Below are positions 53,501 through 63,653 of a stretch of DNA of 64,000 bases, piece after piece. The DNA lies in the NCBI GenBank assembly GCA_003993805.1, contig RSEF01000001.1, positions 60,562,469 through 60,626,468 on the forward strand, read 5' to 3'. Each line of letters starts with the position of its first letter. Position 1 is the first letter of the stretch. The notes below the pieces were generated by a model, which saw only the letters and a program-made list of their open reading frames with translations, was not told the DNA's origin and made no database searches. Both the position numbers and the translations under genes were made by a program. Source of the DNA: Himantopus leucocephalus (taxonomy: Eukaryota > Chordata > Aves > Charadriiformes > Recurvirostridae).

Positions 53501-55635
53501 GGAGACTTCTCTTCACGGTTTGGGGATTTTGCAATGAGGAACAGCTTTGGTGACTGTTGGTCTAGCAGAAACCAGGAGAAACAATTGCCAAACATAGCTG
53601 TTCTGTCAGGGACTGGTGGCAGGGGGGAAGCCCTGACAAAAAGACTGGAGTCGGAAGGGAAAGTTTGTTCTCGCCTTCGTTTTGAAGGCTACCTGGGGAC
53701 TTCCAGTGGCCAGAGTACCCTCTTTCCAGTATTTGGAATAGATGTTAATCTCTTTTAATTCTCTAATGCCCAGGTATGCTTTCAGCTGCATGGAGGAGGG
53801 GTAAGGTAGCATGTCGAGTGGCAAGACCTTTATTAAAGACACTATGCACAAAGAATAGTTACACATATGGCTCTGAGCAACTGAAAACAAATGGATTTCC
53901 CTCTAGTTTCTGTTCCTTTCTCTAACTGCTTGTCCTGCTCTCACCCAGTGTCTACTATCTCATGCTGCCAGACTTCCTACAGCTCGTACCAGCGCCTTCT
54001 GTTTATTCTGGCACTCTAATTCCTTAGCTGTACTGCTTTCAGGTAAGGTCCAAGCAGAGATTGATAAGGTGATTGGCAGAGAGAGATCACCCACCATGAA
54101 GGACCAAGTGAGCATGCCCTATACCGATGCTGTGATCCATGAAGTGCAACGCTACGGGGATGTCGTTCCTATTGGGCTACCTCACATGACGTACCGGGAC
54201 ACCAAGTTGCAAGGCTTCTTCATTCCCAAGGTGACCATGGCCAGATCGGCCATGCAGCATCCTCTCCCTGTGTAGACGCCAGGCCTGGGGTGTAGGTGAC
54301 CCCGCGCAACTCTGCAGTGTTGCACTTCCAGCCCCAGTCACTGGCGAGCACTGAAGTAGGATGCTTTGAAATGCTAAATCCAGGCAGACAGTCACATTTG
54401 TGCTCTAGGTTTGCACTGGTTATGTGGGAACCCAACTGCAGTGGCAGCTCAGTGCAAAGGTTTGCTTTCCTCTCGCTGAGCTGTGACATCCACTGCCTGT
54501 GTTAGAAGGAGAAAGTAACGGAGCCCAACGGGCTCTCTGGAGGCACACACCACCAGTTTACTGGCTTTCCTAAGATGGTAGTAGTTAAAACTCAAATCTC
54601 TGAAGCTATTCAAATGCCACTGGCATTCAGTCCACTGCCTTTGTGAGAGGCAGCAAGAGCACTCTGCCCTGGCAGCACTCATAGCAATGCAAGCCCTAGG
54701 ATTTTTTTTTTTTTTAGCCTTGCAATATCTCCTCTAGCTTAGAACATTGACATGTGAAAGAGGAAAGCTTTGCAATTTCGCATGGCCCCTGTCAAAATTT
54801 GGGCTTTAAAGTCTGTCAGTCAGCTTTTTCTCTCCTGCTACAAAACAAGTCCAGGAGGATCTGAGAAGCAGAGTCTGTTTCCACTGTGTAACCATGAAAT
54901 TGGCATTTGCATGCAATGACCTTTGTAAGGATATAAATTGCAAAAGTTCGGATGCTTCAGAGCATAGCGCAGGCACCACACATTATTGGAAAAGTACTCT
55001 GCTTTGCCTCTGTTTTAAATAAGATACAGAAGAGGAGACTGGTGCCTTATTCTGAAACACTGAACAATGGTTGCTATTAGATGGGAGACATGGACCAAAG
55101 AGGGACCAGCACTGATCCGTTGTGCCAAGGTAATGCTGCCATTCTCACATAACGATTTTCCTCTTGTGGATGAATGCAGGGAACGACAATCATCACCAAC
55201 TTGTCTTCCGTGCTGAAGGATGAGGCAGTCTGGGAGAAGCCAAACGAGTTTTACCCTGAACACTTCCTGGATGCGAACGGGCAGTTTGTGAAACCAGAGG
55301 CTTTCCTGCCTTTCTCAGCAGGTAAATCTGAGGGGAGGATCCAGCTGCACAGAGGATCCAGAGGCACAGCAGGAGGGGTGATCTGTTCCTCCCGCAGCGA
55401 TTCCAGCGTGGTTTAATGTCCTTTTTAACAGACATTTTCTACTCCCTCTCTTGCAGGTCACCGTGTCTGCCTGGGGGAACAGCTGGCCAGGATGGAGCTC
55501 TTTATTTTCTTTACCACTCTCCTGCAGAAATTCACCTTTGTGTTCCCCAAGGACCAGCCCAGGCCACGGGAGGATGGTCACTTTGCCCTCACAAGCTCCC
55601 CACACCCATACCTGGTGCGAGCTGTCCCAAGATAA
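47310..55635 (+). CDS. CYP2D: Cytochrome P450 family 2 subfamily D, complete nine-exon gene
   Basis: A haem-thiolate monooxygenase of the endoplasmic reticulum that uses NADPH-P450 reductase to oxidise lipophilic amines and other xenobiotics. Exons: 47310-47522, 49319-49490, 50214-50366, 51021-51181, 51313-51486, 53300-53441, 54043-54230, 55180-55321, 55457-55635; total 1524 bases, 507 residues and TAA. Visible landmarks are an N-terminal anchor (about 19-34) with basic stop-transfer MKRRKK, the PPGP hinge (45-48), I-helix AGSETT (315-320), K-helix ExxR (E372-R375), FYPEHF, and haem-binding [10 protein letters not shown] with ligand C453. Exon lengths equal those recalled for human CYP2D6 except exon 1 (longer N terminus) and exon 5 (three bases shorter). 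Intron 2 is GC-AG. The frame is intact, so it is probably functional. Subfamily D rests on near-identity in [14 protein letters not shown] and [13 protein letters not shown]. In chicken the orthologue is known as CYP2D49. Confidence 0.96.
47523..49318 (+). other. CYP2D intron 1 (1.8 kb)
   Basis: Ordinary intron with A-rich runs (48420-48460 and 48856-48868); no repeats recognised. Confidence 0.9.
49319..49490 (+). CDS. CYP2D: CYP2D exon 2, followed by a GC donor
   Basis: 172 bases from LHKKFGNIF to YKSE; it contains the ADRPYLP motif. The exon must end at gaag (49490) to join GG of exon 3 as the conserved Gly codon, so the intron begins gcaagt. Confidence 0.95.
49491..50213 (+). other. CYP2D intron 2, GC-AG type (723 bases)
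   Basis: Starts gcaagt and ends aaatccag. The rest of the donor (AAG|GCAAGT) is a perfect U1 match, as is typical of GC donors. Contains an A17 tract near 49826-49842. Confidence 0.9.
50214..50366 (+). CDS. CYP2D: CYP2D exon 3
   Basis: 153 bases, phase 1 to phase 1. It encodes [16 protein letters not shown] with the C-helix W-x3-R haem-propionate motif (WKDLR), and [17 protein letters not shown]. Confidence 0.96.
51021..51181 (+). CDS. CYP2D: CYP2D exon 4
   Basis: 161 bases, acceptor ccgtttttag. Encodes [19 protein letters not shown] through EEAGFLPQ and includes E227, the counterpart of substrate-binding Glu216 in CYP2D6. Confidence 0.96.
51313..51486 (+). CDS. CYP2D: CYP2D exon 5
   Basis: 174 bases (58 codons), phase 0 at both ends, preceded by a long CT-rich tract. 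Encodes [13 protein letters not shown] to FLKEMEK; one codon shorter than in human. Confidence 0.95.
51487..53299 (+). other. CYP2D intron 5 (1.8 kb)
   Basis: The longest CYP2D intron. No duplicate exon, CYP pseudo-exon or mobile element recognised. Confidence 0.85.
53300..53441 (+). CDS. CYP2D: CYP2D exon 6, I-helix
   Basis: 142 bases; acceptor tctccacag|GGT, donor acaga|gtaagt. Encodes the oxygen-activating I-helix [18 protein letters not shown], with D311 (CYP2D6 Asp301) and T319. Open frame runs on into intron on both sides, but the splice sites and family length fix the exon. Confidence 0.96.
53442..55179 (+). other. CYP2D introns 6 (601 bases) and 7 (949 bases), around exon 7
   Basis: Apart from exon 7 (54043-54230) these hold nothing I recognise beyond a T-run near 54701-54715. 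Confidence 0.85.
54043..54230 (+). CDS. CYP2D: CYP2D exon 7, K-helix
   Basis: 188 bases; encodes [27 protein letters not shown] with the invariant ExxR pair, and FFIPK before the donor gtgacc. Confidence 0.96.
55180..55321 (+). CDS. CYP2D: CYP2D exon 8
   Basis: 142 bases; encodes [20 protein letters not shown], the EFYPEHFLD motif, and FLPFSA at the start of the haem loop. Confidence 0.96.
55457..55635 (+). CDS. CYP2D: CYP2D exon 9 with haem Cys and stop
   Basis: 179 bases including TAA. Encodes [16 protein letters not shown] with the axial Cys453 and the C terminus PYLVRAVPR, which matches the CYP2D ending. Confidence 0.97.
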
Positions 55636-57590
55636 GTGCACACCACTCTCCTTTCACTCAGAGACCACCACCAACGCAAACGCTGTCAGAAATGTTGCAG
55701 GTCTAGGCAGGATCATGCTGGATTCCACTCAAGACTTCTCAAGACTGCACAGATGTCCCCAGCTGTGTAAAGTAAGGATCTGACCCAATATATAGCTTTG
55801 CTTAATTCCAGTCCTGGATCTTGAATCAGACAGCCGTAACAGGTCACGGGTGACGATCAAGTTTGCAAGTACATGTATGCCTATCCACCAGCTCTGCTGT
55901 ATTTTGGGCTCCCATCGGTTGCAGCAGCAGTTCACTGAGCACACAGCTACTGAAAGAATTATTAGTCCTGAATTAGTTTACCAAAATACAAGGGTATCCT
56001 GAGTAAAAGACAACCCTGGGGCCTTGCCAATTCTAGGAACAAAAATCTTGGAAAAATCTGTAAGGTACTCCTGGCCCACTCACTCCCTTCCCTGTTAGCC
56101 CCACACTGCATACCCAGCCATGCTCTGCCTTCCCCGCGGCACTGTCCCACAGCAGCGTGTGCCTCTGCCTGGTGCCCAGGGGAGCCCAGCTCTGGCTCGG
56201 TTCCTGCAAAAACAATCCATGGCCCGTCAGCTGATTTGGCATGTGCTGCTGGTGGGCAGGGAGATAGTTTCAGGTCCGTCAACAAGGTGACATTTAAATG
56301 CAGTTTCAGAACAGGGCTCCTGAAAATTCTTACCATCCAATAAATATAGGTCTCCTTCATTTCTTCCCATTTATTGCAGACTCCTGTCTATTGCATGAAT
56401 ACTGCATTGCCTTCATTTATAGCCCCAAAGAAAGCAAGTTTTAATCCAGAGAAATGCCTGACAACCCTTCTGTCACACTATGCCTCCAGTAGGAGTAAAT
56501 ACCAAGAAGGAGTATGTAAATAATCCGTATGGTGTTTCAGCCACAGAAGCAGGTCATTTGTGAAATACAGAAATTACTATAAATATATTTTAAGAGGAAC
56601 CCTAGTGTCTAGATTTACCATCTCCTATTTAAATAGTTCCTGAAAACTGCTTTTTTTCAGCATTGCATAAAGTCAACTCTTGGGCAAGTTTGTAACTCAC
56701 AAAGGGATGGAGTTGTGCTGTTTGAAACATTACAGCTGCAGATTTTGGAGCTGCCTTTCTCTTTCTTCCTGCAATATTCCTGACAAATTGTTTTGCAAGG
56801 TGTTAAGACACATTGATGTTCAGATTAGTAATAACTGTCTTTTAACCACATGGCTGAAAAGACCATAGCATAAAGGAGCTTCTACGCATAATCACAACTC
56901 AAGAAATCCACATTCATATCTATCTTTCTAATAACTAATTATGGAAACTTTAAAAGCTATTGAATTATGCAAATACTTAATACCATTGTTAAGATTTTTA
57001 CTTCAGCAGGAACTGCACATTTATGCTTTTCATCTGCAAAATAATCCCAAAGAATAAAGGTGGTCTGAAAAGCCTTCTCCCCGCCCCCCGCCTTGTGGTT
57101 CTGGCAGACCTGCCTCAGAAACTCACTTGACAATTCTCTCCTTACAGCCAGCACCCCAACTGGTTTCTTTCAAGATCTTTTCAGTGTTACTTTTCTGGTT
57201 GGTTCAGTGACACTGACCTGAACATGTTTGAGTTTATAGTTACCAGCACACACGTAAGTGTTTTTTAAAAAGAAGCTGTCAGTGAACTAAACTTTAAACA
57301 CAAACGATTCCAGCTATCATGTATTTGAATACAAAGCATGGGTATACCTGGCGCAGGGACTTTCTAGCATGCAAGAACACATTGAAAGAAAGTCAATCTG
57401 CACCTGCAAACATCAGTTGGTGTGGCGCTTTGGATGCAAAAGGGAACAAATAGATCATTGCAAAATACACATCTACCACTGATAATCGGGGAGGGGAAAG
57501 CATCTCCAAGCCAAAAATGGCCGTAAAAGCCAACCAGTGGGTGTTGGGCTGAGGGCAGGCTCTGTCACAGCACGGGTAGGAGAAGAGGAG
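55636..57590. other. CYP2D-NDUFA6 intergenic interval
   Basis: CYP2D 3'UTR up to about 56360, then unremarkable AT-rich sequence. No second CYP2D copy or pseudogene fragment is visible. Confidence 0.75.
56339..56344 (+). terminator. CYP2D: First AATAAA after CYP2D stop
   Basis: It lies 704 bases after the stop codon and is the first canonical signal downstream. A T/C-rich stretch follows within 30 bases. A variant signal nearer the stop could be used instead. Confidence 0.35.
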
Positions 57591-58169
57591 GCTGCTGTGA
57601 GGATGAGGCCCCTGCCGAGAAGTGTCCTGCTGCCTTCTCTCACCCACCGCCTCGGGGCCTGCGCCTGCGGGTGACTCCGCGGCGGCAGGGACCGGCAAAG
57701 GCTCCTCAGGGGCCCGCGGTAGCTGCTGCTTCCTCCCCGGTCTCTCTGGTGAGGCCACGGCACCTTGAAGGCCACCCCTCGGTGAGCCTGGCGAGACTAA
57801 ACCCGCCCCTCCTCGTACCGACTGGGTACCCGCCCCTCCACTTGCTCGGCTTTTTCTTCGCCTCCCGCCCTCCTCAGGGCCCCCGGGCCTGGCCCGTCCC
57901 GCCGGCGCAGGGCATGAGGGACGGTACAGGCCCAACGGGCCCGGGAGGCGGGGCACAACGCGGTCCCGCCCACCCTCTGCGTTGCTCCTCCCCGCAGCCA
58001 GCGGTGATTGGCACTTCTCCTGACCAATCAGATGGGACGTCGCAGCTATCTGCCAGGCCCAAAAGGCTTGGAGTGGCAGCGCGCTCGGCCAATAGAAGGT
58101 CGCCGTGCCGGTGCGCGTTCCCACCGGCGGCGGGCAAGGAGTCGCCGCGGGGGCGGCGGCTGCAACAAC

Positions 58170-58296
58170 ATGGCGGTGGCGGGGAAAGGCGCGGTGTCTG
58201 CGGCGGTGAAGCCGATCTTCAGCCGGGACCTGGGCGAGGCGAAGCGGCGCGTGAGGGAGCTGTACCGGGCCTGGTACCGCGAGGTGCCCAACACGG
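58170..58296 (+). CDS. NDUFA6: NDUFA6 exon 1
   Basis: 42 codons plus one base, from MAVAGKGAV to REVPNT; donor cgg|gtgggt. Contains the LYR motif. The phase-1 boundary completes Val43 with exon 2. Confidence 0.97.
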
Positions 58297-60363
58297 GTGG
58301 GTGAGGGGCGCGGAGCCGGCCGCGCATGCGCGGGCGGGAGCGCGAGCTCAAGGTCGCCACGGCCGCCCCGCAGCCGTTGGGCTTTTAAAGGGCCCGTCGC
58401 GGGGTGCCGGTTACCCCCGGTGTGCGGGGCCCTGCCTCAGCCCGCCGCGCCCCGTTCCCCGCTGCGTGCGGGGCAGGTGAACGCGGTCGCGGCGGGGGCT
58501 GCGGGTTCGCCGTCGCTCCCCGGCGCAGCACAGCCCCGCCGGCCCGGCCCGGCCCGGGCGGGTTCGCCGTGCCCTCCCCGGGAGGGGCAACCCCGGTCTC
58601 CTCATGCCTTACTTGCCGCTTGGCTTTGCCTGCCTCCTCACAGTTGCACTGGGACTCGCGCTGTGGCTGCGTTGTTTATTCGCTTTAAATTAACTGCATC
58701 GGTGAAGGTGGCAGATGCGGCAAGAAGAAACGACTGCGTAGTGTTTTGTAGGGTTGCGTTGCACATTGTCAGTGGGAAAAACGAAAAGCAATGTAGCTGA
58801 CCTCTGTGGGTGTTTTGTTTTCCATAGTACACCTATACCAGCTGGACATCACGGTGAAACAGGGACGTAACAAGGTGCGGGAGATGTTCATGAAGAACGC
58901 CCATGTTACAGATCCACGGGTGATAGACATGCTGGTTATTAAGGTACAAACAAGTCATTCCCGTTTTGTTGAAGCTGCAGAGAATGTGAGAGTGGATAGT
59001 TGGTGGTGAGTGTGATGGAGGAGAGGGACAGTTTTTATCTCAGCTTGCACTATGGAGGAGTTGTCTCTTGCCGTCCAGACTGGTTTGTCTCTCAACAAAC
59101 CTGTTAATAAGGGATCAAGCTGCTTTAGCATGCAGAGGAACAGGGTCCTAACTCACCTAAGTCAAGAGTTGCTAGAATACAGATTTCTGTCACTCGGTGT
59201 GTTGGGTCTTCCAGTTTGCAAATGTCTAAAAGAGGAAGCGTATGGCAAGCAGAAAGGTAGTTTAAATACTATGTTTATGGTTTGGTGTTTTTTAGAAAAC
59301 AATGGCAAAGAAAGAGGAAAAAGATGCTGCTAGCTAGTTTACCATTAAAAATTACGTTTTTACTCCTTACAGTACTTCCTTAGATTGGGATGTGATTTTC
59401 TTCACTAATTCTGAAACATGGCACTTGGTGGGAGGCCAGCTTTGGGTGGCAAAACACCCCAAGTCTGTAACACATCTGGCTACATCTGGCTCAAAGTAGT
59501 AATCAAGATACCAAGAGCAGGGCAAGGCTTTGAAACGGGTCTGAGCAACAGTAACTGACCTCTGCAGTTCTAATGCATTAGAAAGCTTCCAGCCAAGGAC
59601 TGCCGTGCTCACCTGTTGTATTTCTTGGATTTCAAGACAGTTTGTCTGTCTTTACACAGTGAAACAGAATCCTAGCTGATACAGTAGGTGACAGTTCCAG
59701 GCTGTCTCATTCTGCCCTGCGCTGCCATCGTCCAAAACCAGTACAATAATTCCTAGACTGGAGTCATGAAGAAGTCACGTTTAATATCTCTGTGGTAGTG
59801 ATACTGGTGCAAATCGCTTAGCAGCAATTTTACTTAGTTTTACAGGTAACTTGCAGCTATTAAAAAAAAATGAAATGGAGGTGCGTGGAAGTTAGGGATG
59901 TTATGTAGAATTTTATGCTAGTCATGAGAGAAACAATCCAGGTTCTAAGAAGGCGGCAGGGTCCCTTGCCTGTTCTGCAGGGCTGGGAAGCTGTGTTGTA
60001 GAGACAAGTGACTTGTTAATATAGGACATGACGCATTAAAATCACAAGGCAGGAACAGTTTATATATATTTGCGTCACAGTATAGCGGATGCAAGCAGTC
60101 TTTAGGAGTACGGAATTGTTGATGCAGCTATCTTAAGGGTGTTTCTAAGTGCATCCAAATAACTTCCATAGTGCTGTATAGTTAGAATCGGACTCTGAGA
60201 ACTAGTCTAAAATTCTTTTGTCTTTGTGCAGGGAAAAATGGATCTTCAAGAAACCATTCAGGTATGGAAGCAGAGGACTCACGTCATGAGGTATTTCCAT
60301 GAGACGGAAACCCCACGACCTAAAGACTTTCTGTCCAAATTCTATGCGGGCCACGATCCCTGA
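58170..60363 (+). CDS. NDUFA6: NDUFA6, complex I accessory subunit (LYR protein)
   Basis: A supernumerary subunit of mitochondrial NADH:ubiquinone oxidoreductase, peripheral on the matrix side, which with the acyl carrier protein NDUFAB1 stabilises the Q-module region. Exons 58170-58296, 58828-58943 and 60232-60363 give 375 bases, 124 residues and TGA (human about 128). The start has a strong context (acaacATGg). The LYR motif is at L31-Y32-R33 in [15 protein letters not shown]; other conserved stretches are [27 protein letters not shown], and the C terminus [14 protein letters not shown]. The N terminus before VKPIF is shorter and Ala/Gly-rich. It sits in a CpG island promoter with an NRF-1 site, fitting constitutive expression. 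Poly(A) signal at 60399. Identity is secure. Confidence 0.98.
58297..58827 (+). other. NDUFA6 intron 1 (531 bases)
   Basis: The first 330 bases belong to the CpG island and carry the NRF-1 site; nothing else is recognised. Confidence 0.9.
58321..58332. promoter_or_regulatory. NDUFA6: Perfect NRF-1 site
   Basis: CGCGCATGCGCG fits the palindromic YGCGCAYGCGCR consensus of nuclear respiratory factor 1, a known activator of respiratory-chain genes. It lies 25 bases inside intron 1 of NDUFA6, in the CpG island. Binding is inferred. Confidence 0.6.
58828..58943 (+). CDS. NDUFA6: NDUFA6 exon 2
   Basis: 116 bases; acceptor tttccatag, donor aag|gtacaa. Encodes [19 protein letters not shown] through DMLVIK. 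Confidence 0.98.
58944..60231 (+). other. NDUFA6 intron 2 (1.3 kb)
   Basis: Unique intron sequence; no repeat or RNA gene recognised. Confidence 0.88.
60232..60363 (+). CDS. NDUFA6: NDUFA6 exon 3 and stop
   Basis: 43 codons plus TGA; acceptor tttgtgcag. Encodes [19 protein letters not shown], then [18 protein letters not shown] and YAGHDP. Confidence 0.98.
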   Translation, partial: GKMDLQETIQVWKQRTHVMRYFHETETPRPKDFLSKFYAGHDP

Positions 60364-60398
60364 GAGATTGACTCTGTGTCTTCCTGCCTTGTATTACC

Positions 60399-60404
60399 AA
60401 TAAA
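60399..60404 (+). terminator. NDUFA6: NDUFA6 poly(A) signal
   Basis: AATAAA lies 36 bases after the stop codon. An A11 run at 60419-60429, exactly where cleavage is expected, is followed by tgt/gtgt-containing sequence. The 3'UTR is therefore very short (about 55 bases). Confidence 0.85.
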
Positions 60405-60429
60405 GCTCTATATAGTAGAAAAAAAAAAA

Positions 60430-63361
60430 CTGTACAGAAAGATTGTGTAGCGTATTAGGAGCCTAATGACTAAATCTGAATCCAGAGTGTGTGCAAGTCA
60501 TTATGATCTGTATGAAGAGCTGTGATTTCCTGGATTTGCCAGTGTGTATTTTCAGTGGGAGTTTGTCCCATCACTTGCCCTGGAGTGCCTGCTGAATAAC
60601 CAGAACGCAACCTGGTTGTGGGGTTTGGGGTTTTCTGCTTAGCCTGCAGCCCTTTGCGGAGGCGTCAGCTCTGTGGGAGAAAGAACAGAAAAGACCAAGC
60701 CTTCAGAAAAGCCAGTGTAGTTGCATAAATATTCTTGTATTTGAGGCCCACCTGTATTGACACAGTGCTTTGCCGATTTCATGCTATGACTTTGTTGACT
60801 TTGTGTTTTTCACTTGGACACTAATCTCTGTTTACTTCCTCGCAGAGAAGGGCATAAAATCCAATAGGCTGATAAAGCCCTCTGTGCAATAAAAAGATCA
60901 GCAGAGTCTGTTTTCCTGCTGTAAAATGAAATTACCTGGGGTTCTGTACTGTTGTCTAGCATAGGGAGGCTCTATGAGAGCTTCTGATGCCTAGCAGAAG
61001 ATGGTGTCCTACCATCACCTCCTTAATTGAATCGGGAATTACTAGCTCCCTTTCTCAAAAGGTAAGGAGAATTTGTTCTTTCACCAGTCAGAACAGGTTT
61101 TCAGCAGGTAACTCAGTGCTGGAGCTCCCCCATGTGTGATCAGCATTGAATCTTTGTAGTGTGCTCAAACTTCTTTTTATCCTTGCCTAAATACTGGGGC
61201 TTGCTTCCCCAATGAAGACTGTAAAGTAGCACTGCTGAGGGATGTGTACGCGTGTGCACCTAGGGCCTTCAGAGCTGGGGTGTTTTTAAGGACAGGGTTG
61301 ACACAGTCAGGAAGGGCCAGGCGAGGTGGTGGGATAAAGCAGTGATCAGGCGTTTGGCAGTATAAAAAACAGAATCAGGGACATGTTTGGCATCAAGAGC
61401 AGATGAACTGGAGCAACCACTTCTCAGACAGCCTTGGGGAAGGAGGGGGAAATTCAGATATTGAGTGACTCAAGAACCTCCCAACTGCCTTCAACTACAG
61501 CTGTTGGGGTTACTCAGATTGCAGGCTCCCTTTTCTCTCGGTAGCTGCACTGGACAGTTGCAGAGCAAACATCAAAAGCCATACCAAATAATAAGGGAGC
61601 AAATGTGGCTGTTGGAACTATACACCGTGCTAATTAAAAAACCTTTTTAACAGCTACATGAACACCGAAGGGAAAAGTGGGCAGTCAAGAGAAGAGGCCA
61701 GCTCTAGTGACCAGAAACCATGAGAGACGCACTGGGGCACTGCTGTCTTTTTAAAAAAAAATAAAAATTTGACTAATCTTTCAAGGTATTTGAGAAAACA
61801 GCTGGTCTGATGTGACTGAAGATACTCTATGCATGCCCTAGCAGTAGAGAAGACCTTTTAAGTCTGTTATGCAAGGATTTAATTGCAATAGTAAACACTT
61901 CTATGAAAAGAAGAGTTGAAGTTTATACACAGTTAAAAAAATAAATATATTGGGGCTCATACAGAAGGAAGTACTGAAGTACCTAGTAGATACTAGGTAC
62001 TTGGAGCCAGAGCGTTCAGAGATTTTCACTATTCAGAGATTAAATGCTATAAAACACATCAGCGAATTAGTTTGCCACTCGTGATCGTAACCTTTTACCA
62101 AAGCTATTCAAAACTTTTAACTGTGCAACGATAATACTGTCTTTAATCCTCAGTGAGGTGAAATTAATGATACAGTCTCCATCAGATATACCTGCTAGGT
62201 TGTAAATCAGCATTATTTGAAGCACACTGCCAGTGCCAATATGAACTCCATTCTTTTACTGGGGCTGTGTTGTGGGGCTGCTTCTTCCTCTAGGATTCCT
62301 ATCATGTACTGTACATTAGTACTGAATTACAGAAAGGACTTGTAAGACGAAATAAATATGAAGGGAGCCTCCTTACATACAGAGGTAGAAAGGTTAAGTA
62401 ATGCTAGGACATAGGCACATAATCTGTAAAAACACAAGACCAAAGTCAGACATCTGAATCTCTTGATCTTTAATTAAGTGTTTCCCATATTGCTAATAAA
62501 AGCAATCCCAAGCAGTCTTTGATGAGGTGATTGTGTGTGTGCAAGGATGCAGGGCCTATCAAGCACTTCCTTCAACCCAGATCTATAGATTTCCATCATA
62601 CAGACAAGCGCAGGACATTCACTGGCAAAGGGGATACAGAGCCCCCCGTCCCGTTTAGGAAGGACAAAACACAGGTGACAGATGTTGGAACCATTGCTTT
62701 GTCAATGGTTTTCTCCCTTCTGTTCTTCCGTTACACTTCTGCAAATAGAACAATAAGCCATTACTCTTCAGATATACTGTACTGAGCTCCAGTCCATATC
62801 CTCCCCCTGAACCACACAAAGTGGTGGTTTACATAAAAGGAGTTTCTAACAGGCCACTGCAGTCTTTACAACCATTTAATTCTCTTGTTTTTAGCTGCAC
62901 AGTGCATGCTGGAAGCTCCCTTTATCAAATGGAATACATCCACCAAACTGATTATAAAACAACAGTATTTACAACAACTTCTTTGAAACAACTTCTATGT
63001 TTTATAAAGAAATACACCCGAACTCAAGTCTTTACACAAGGGCAAGCCAAAGAGAATAACATAAAATGGAGGGAAGTGTAGTGTAGCATACTGTAGATAA
63101 AGGAAGAGCAGAAATAAATCACCTTTATCTGATGAGTCTGAACGGACCAACTACTCCGGAGATCAGTGTTGTAACACCCACCGGACAGTTTGTTCCAATG
63201 GCTTCTGGAGTTCTCTCAAATTGTTCACCTCTGTATCAGAATTTCATTTTCTTTTAAAATACTCATTCTGTGAGTTAGTGGAAGACTTTTAAACACATAA
63301 ATGTGTAATAACACTGAAGTCCCTCTTTTCTGTCTGCAGAATAGACCCTCACTGACAACAG
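60430..63361. other. Interval between convergent NDUFA6 and SMDT1
   Basis: AT-rich unique sequence. The right part may be SMDT1 3'UTR on the - strand. Scattered AATAAA on + (for example near 60886) have no gene attached. No repeats recognised. Confidence 0.7.
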
Positions 63362-63367
63362 TTTATT
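63362..63367 (-). terminator. SMDT1: Candidate SMDT1 poly(A) signal
   Basis: TTTATT on + (AATAAA on -), 287 bases after the SMDT1 stop. Another copy at 63403-63408 lies closer. Which is used cannot be told from sequence. Confidence 0.35.
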
Positions 63368-63653
63368 TCTGGTTCAAATTACAAGATCTAAACTGCCATC
63401 AGTTTATTACGATCTCTTAACGAATGTATGTTGTAGAGATTTCACAGTCAGATACCAGTCTGGCCTACTCCAGTATAAACAAACCGAAAAGTTCGTAGCC
63501 AGGGGCAGTACACCTGCAGGTGTCCGTGTGTTTTAACTGGAAATTCATCTTTCAGAGCTGTTGCTGACTGTACTTCTAAGATCTGCCTCCCTGCCCCAAG
63601 CCAAACAGGAAGCACAAATAATCAGATTGCTGGTAGTCTTAATGACATACCCT

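Larger units (their letters stand above)
57591..58630. promoter_or_regulatory. NDUFA6: CpG island promoter of NDUFA6
   Basis: An abrupt rise in G+C and CpG around the NDUFA6 start codon. It carries CCAAT boxes at 58024-58028 and 58089-58093 on + and one on - (ATTGG, 58007-58011), about 80-160 bases before the ATG, and no TATA box. This fits a housekeeping promoter with dispersed initiation. Divergent antisense transcription from the island is possible but not shown. Confidence 0.8.

Noticed and set aside
53093..53758. 221-codon frame through CYP2D exon 6
   Set aside because: It is exon 6 with open intron on both sides; strong splice sites and the family exon length of 142 bases define the real exon.
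55636..57590. Search for a second CYP2D or pseudogene fragments
   Set aside because: No haem loop, ExxR or exon-like block was found between CYP2D and NDUFA6.
57393..58480. Frames of 243 (-) and 269 (+) codons in the NDUFA6 CpG island
   Set aside because: Stop codons are rare in G+C-rich sequence; Pro/Ala/Gly/Arg-rich shadows with no family similarity, overlapping the real NDUFA6 exon 1.
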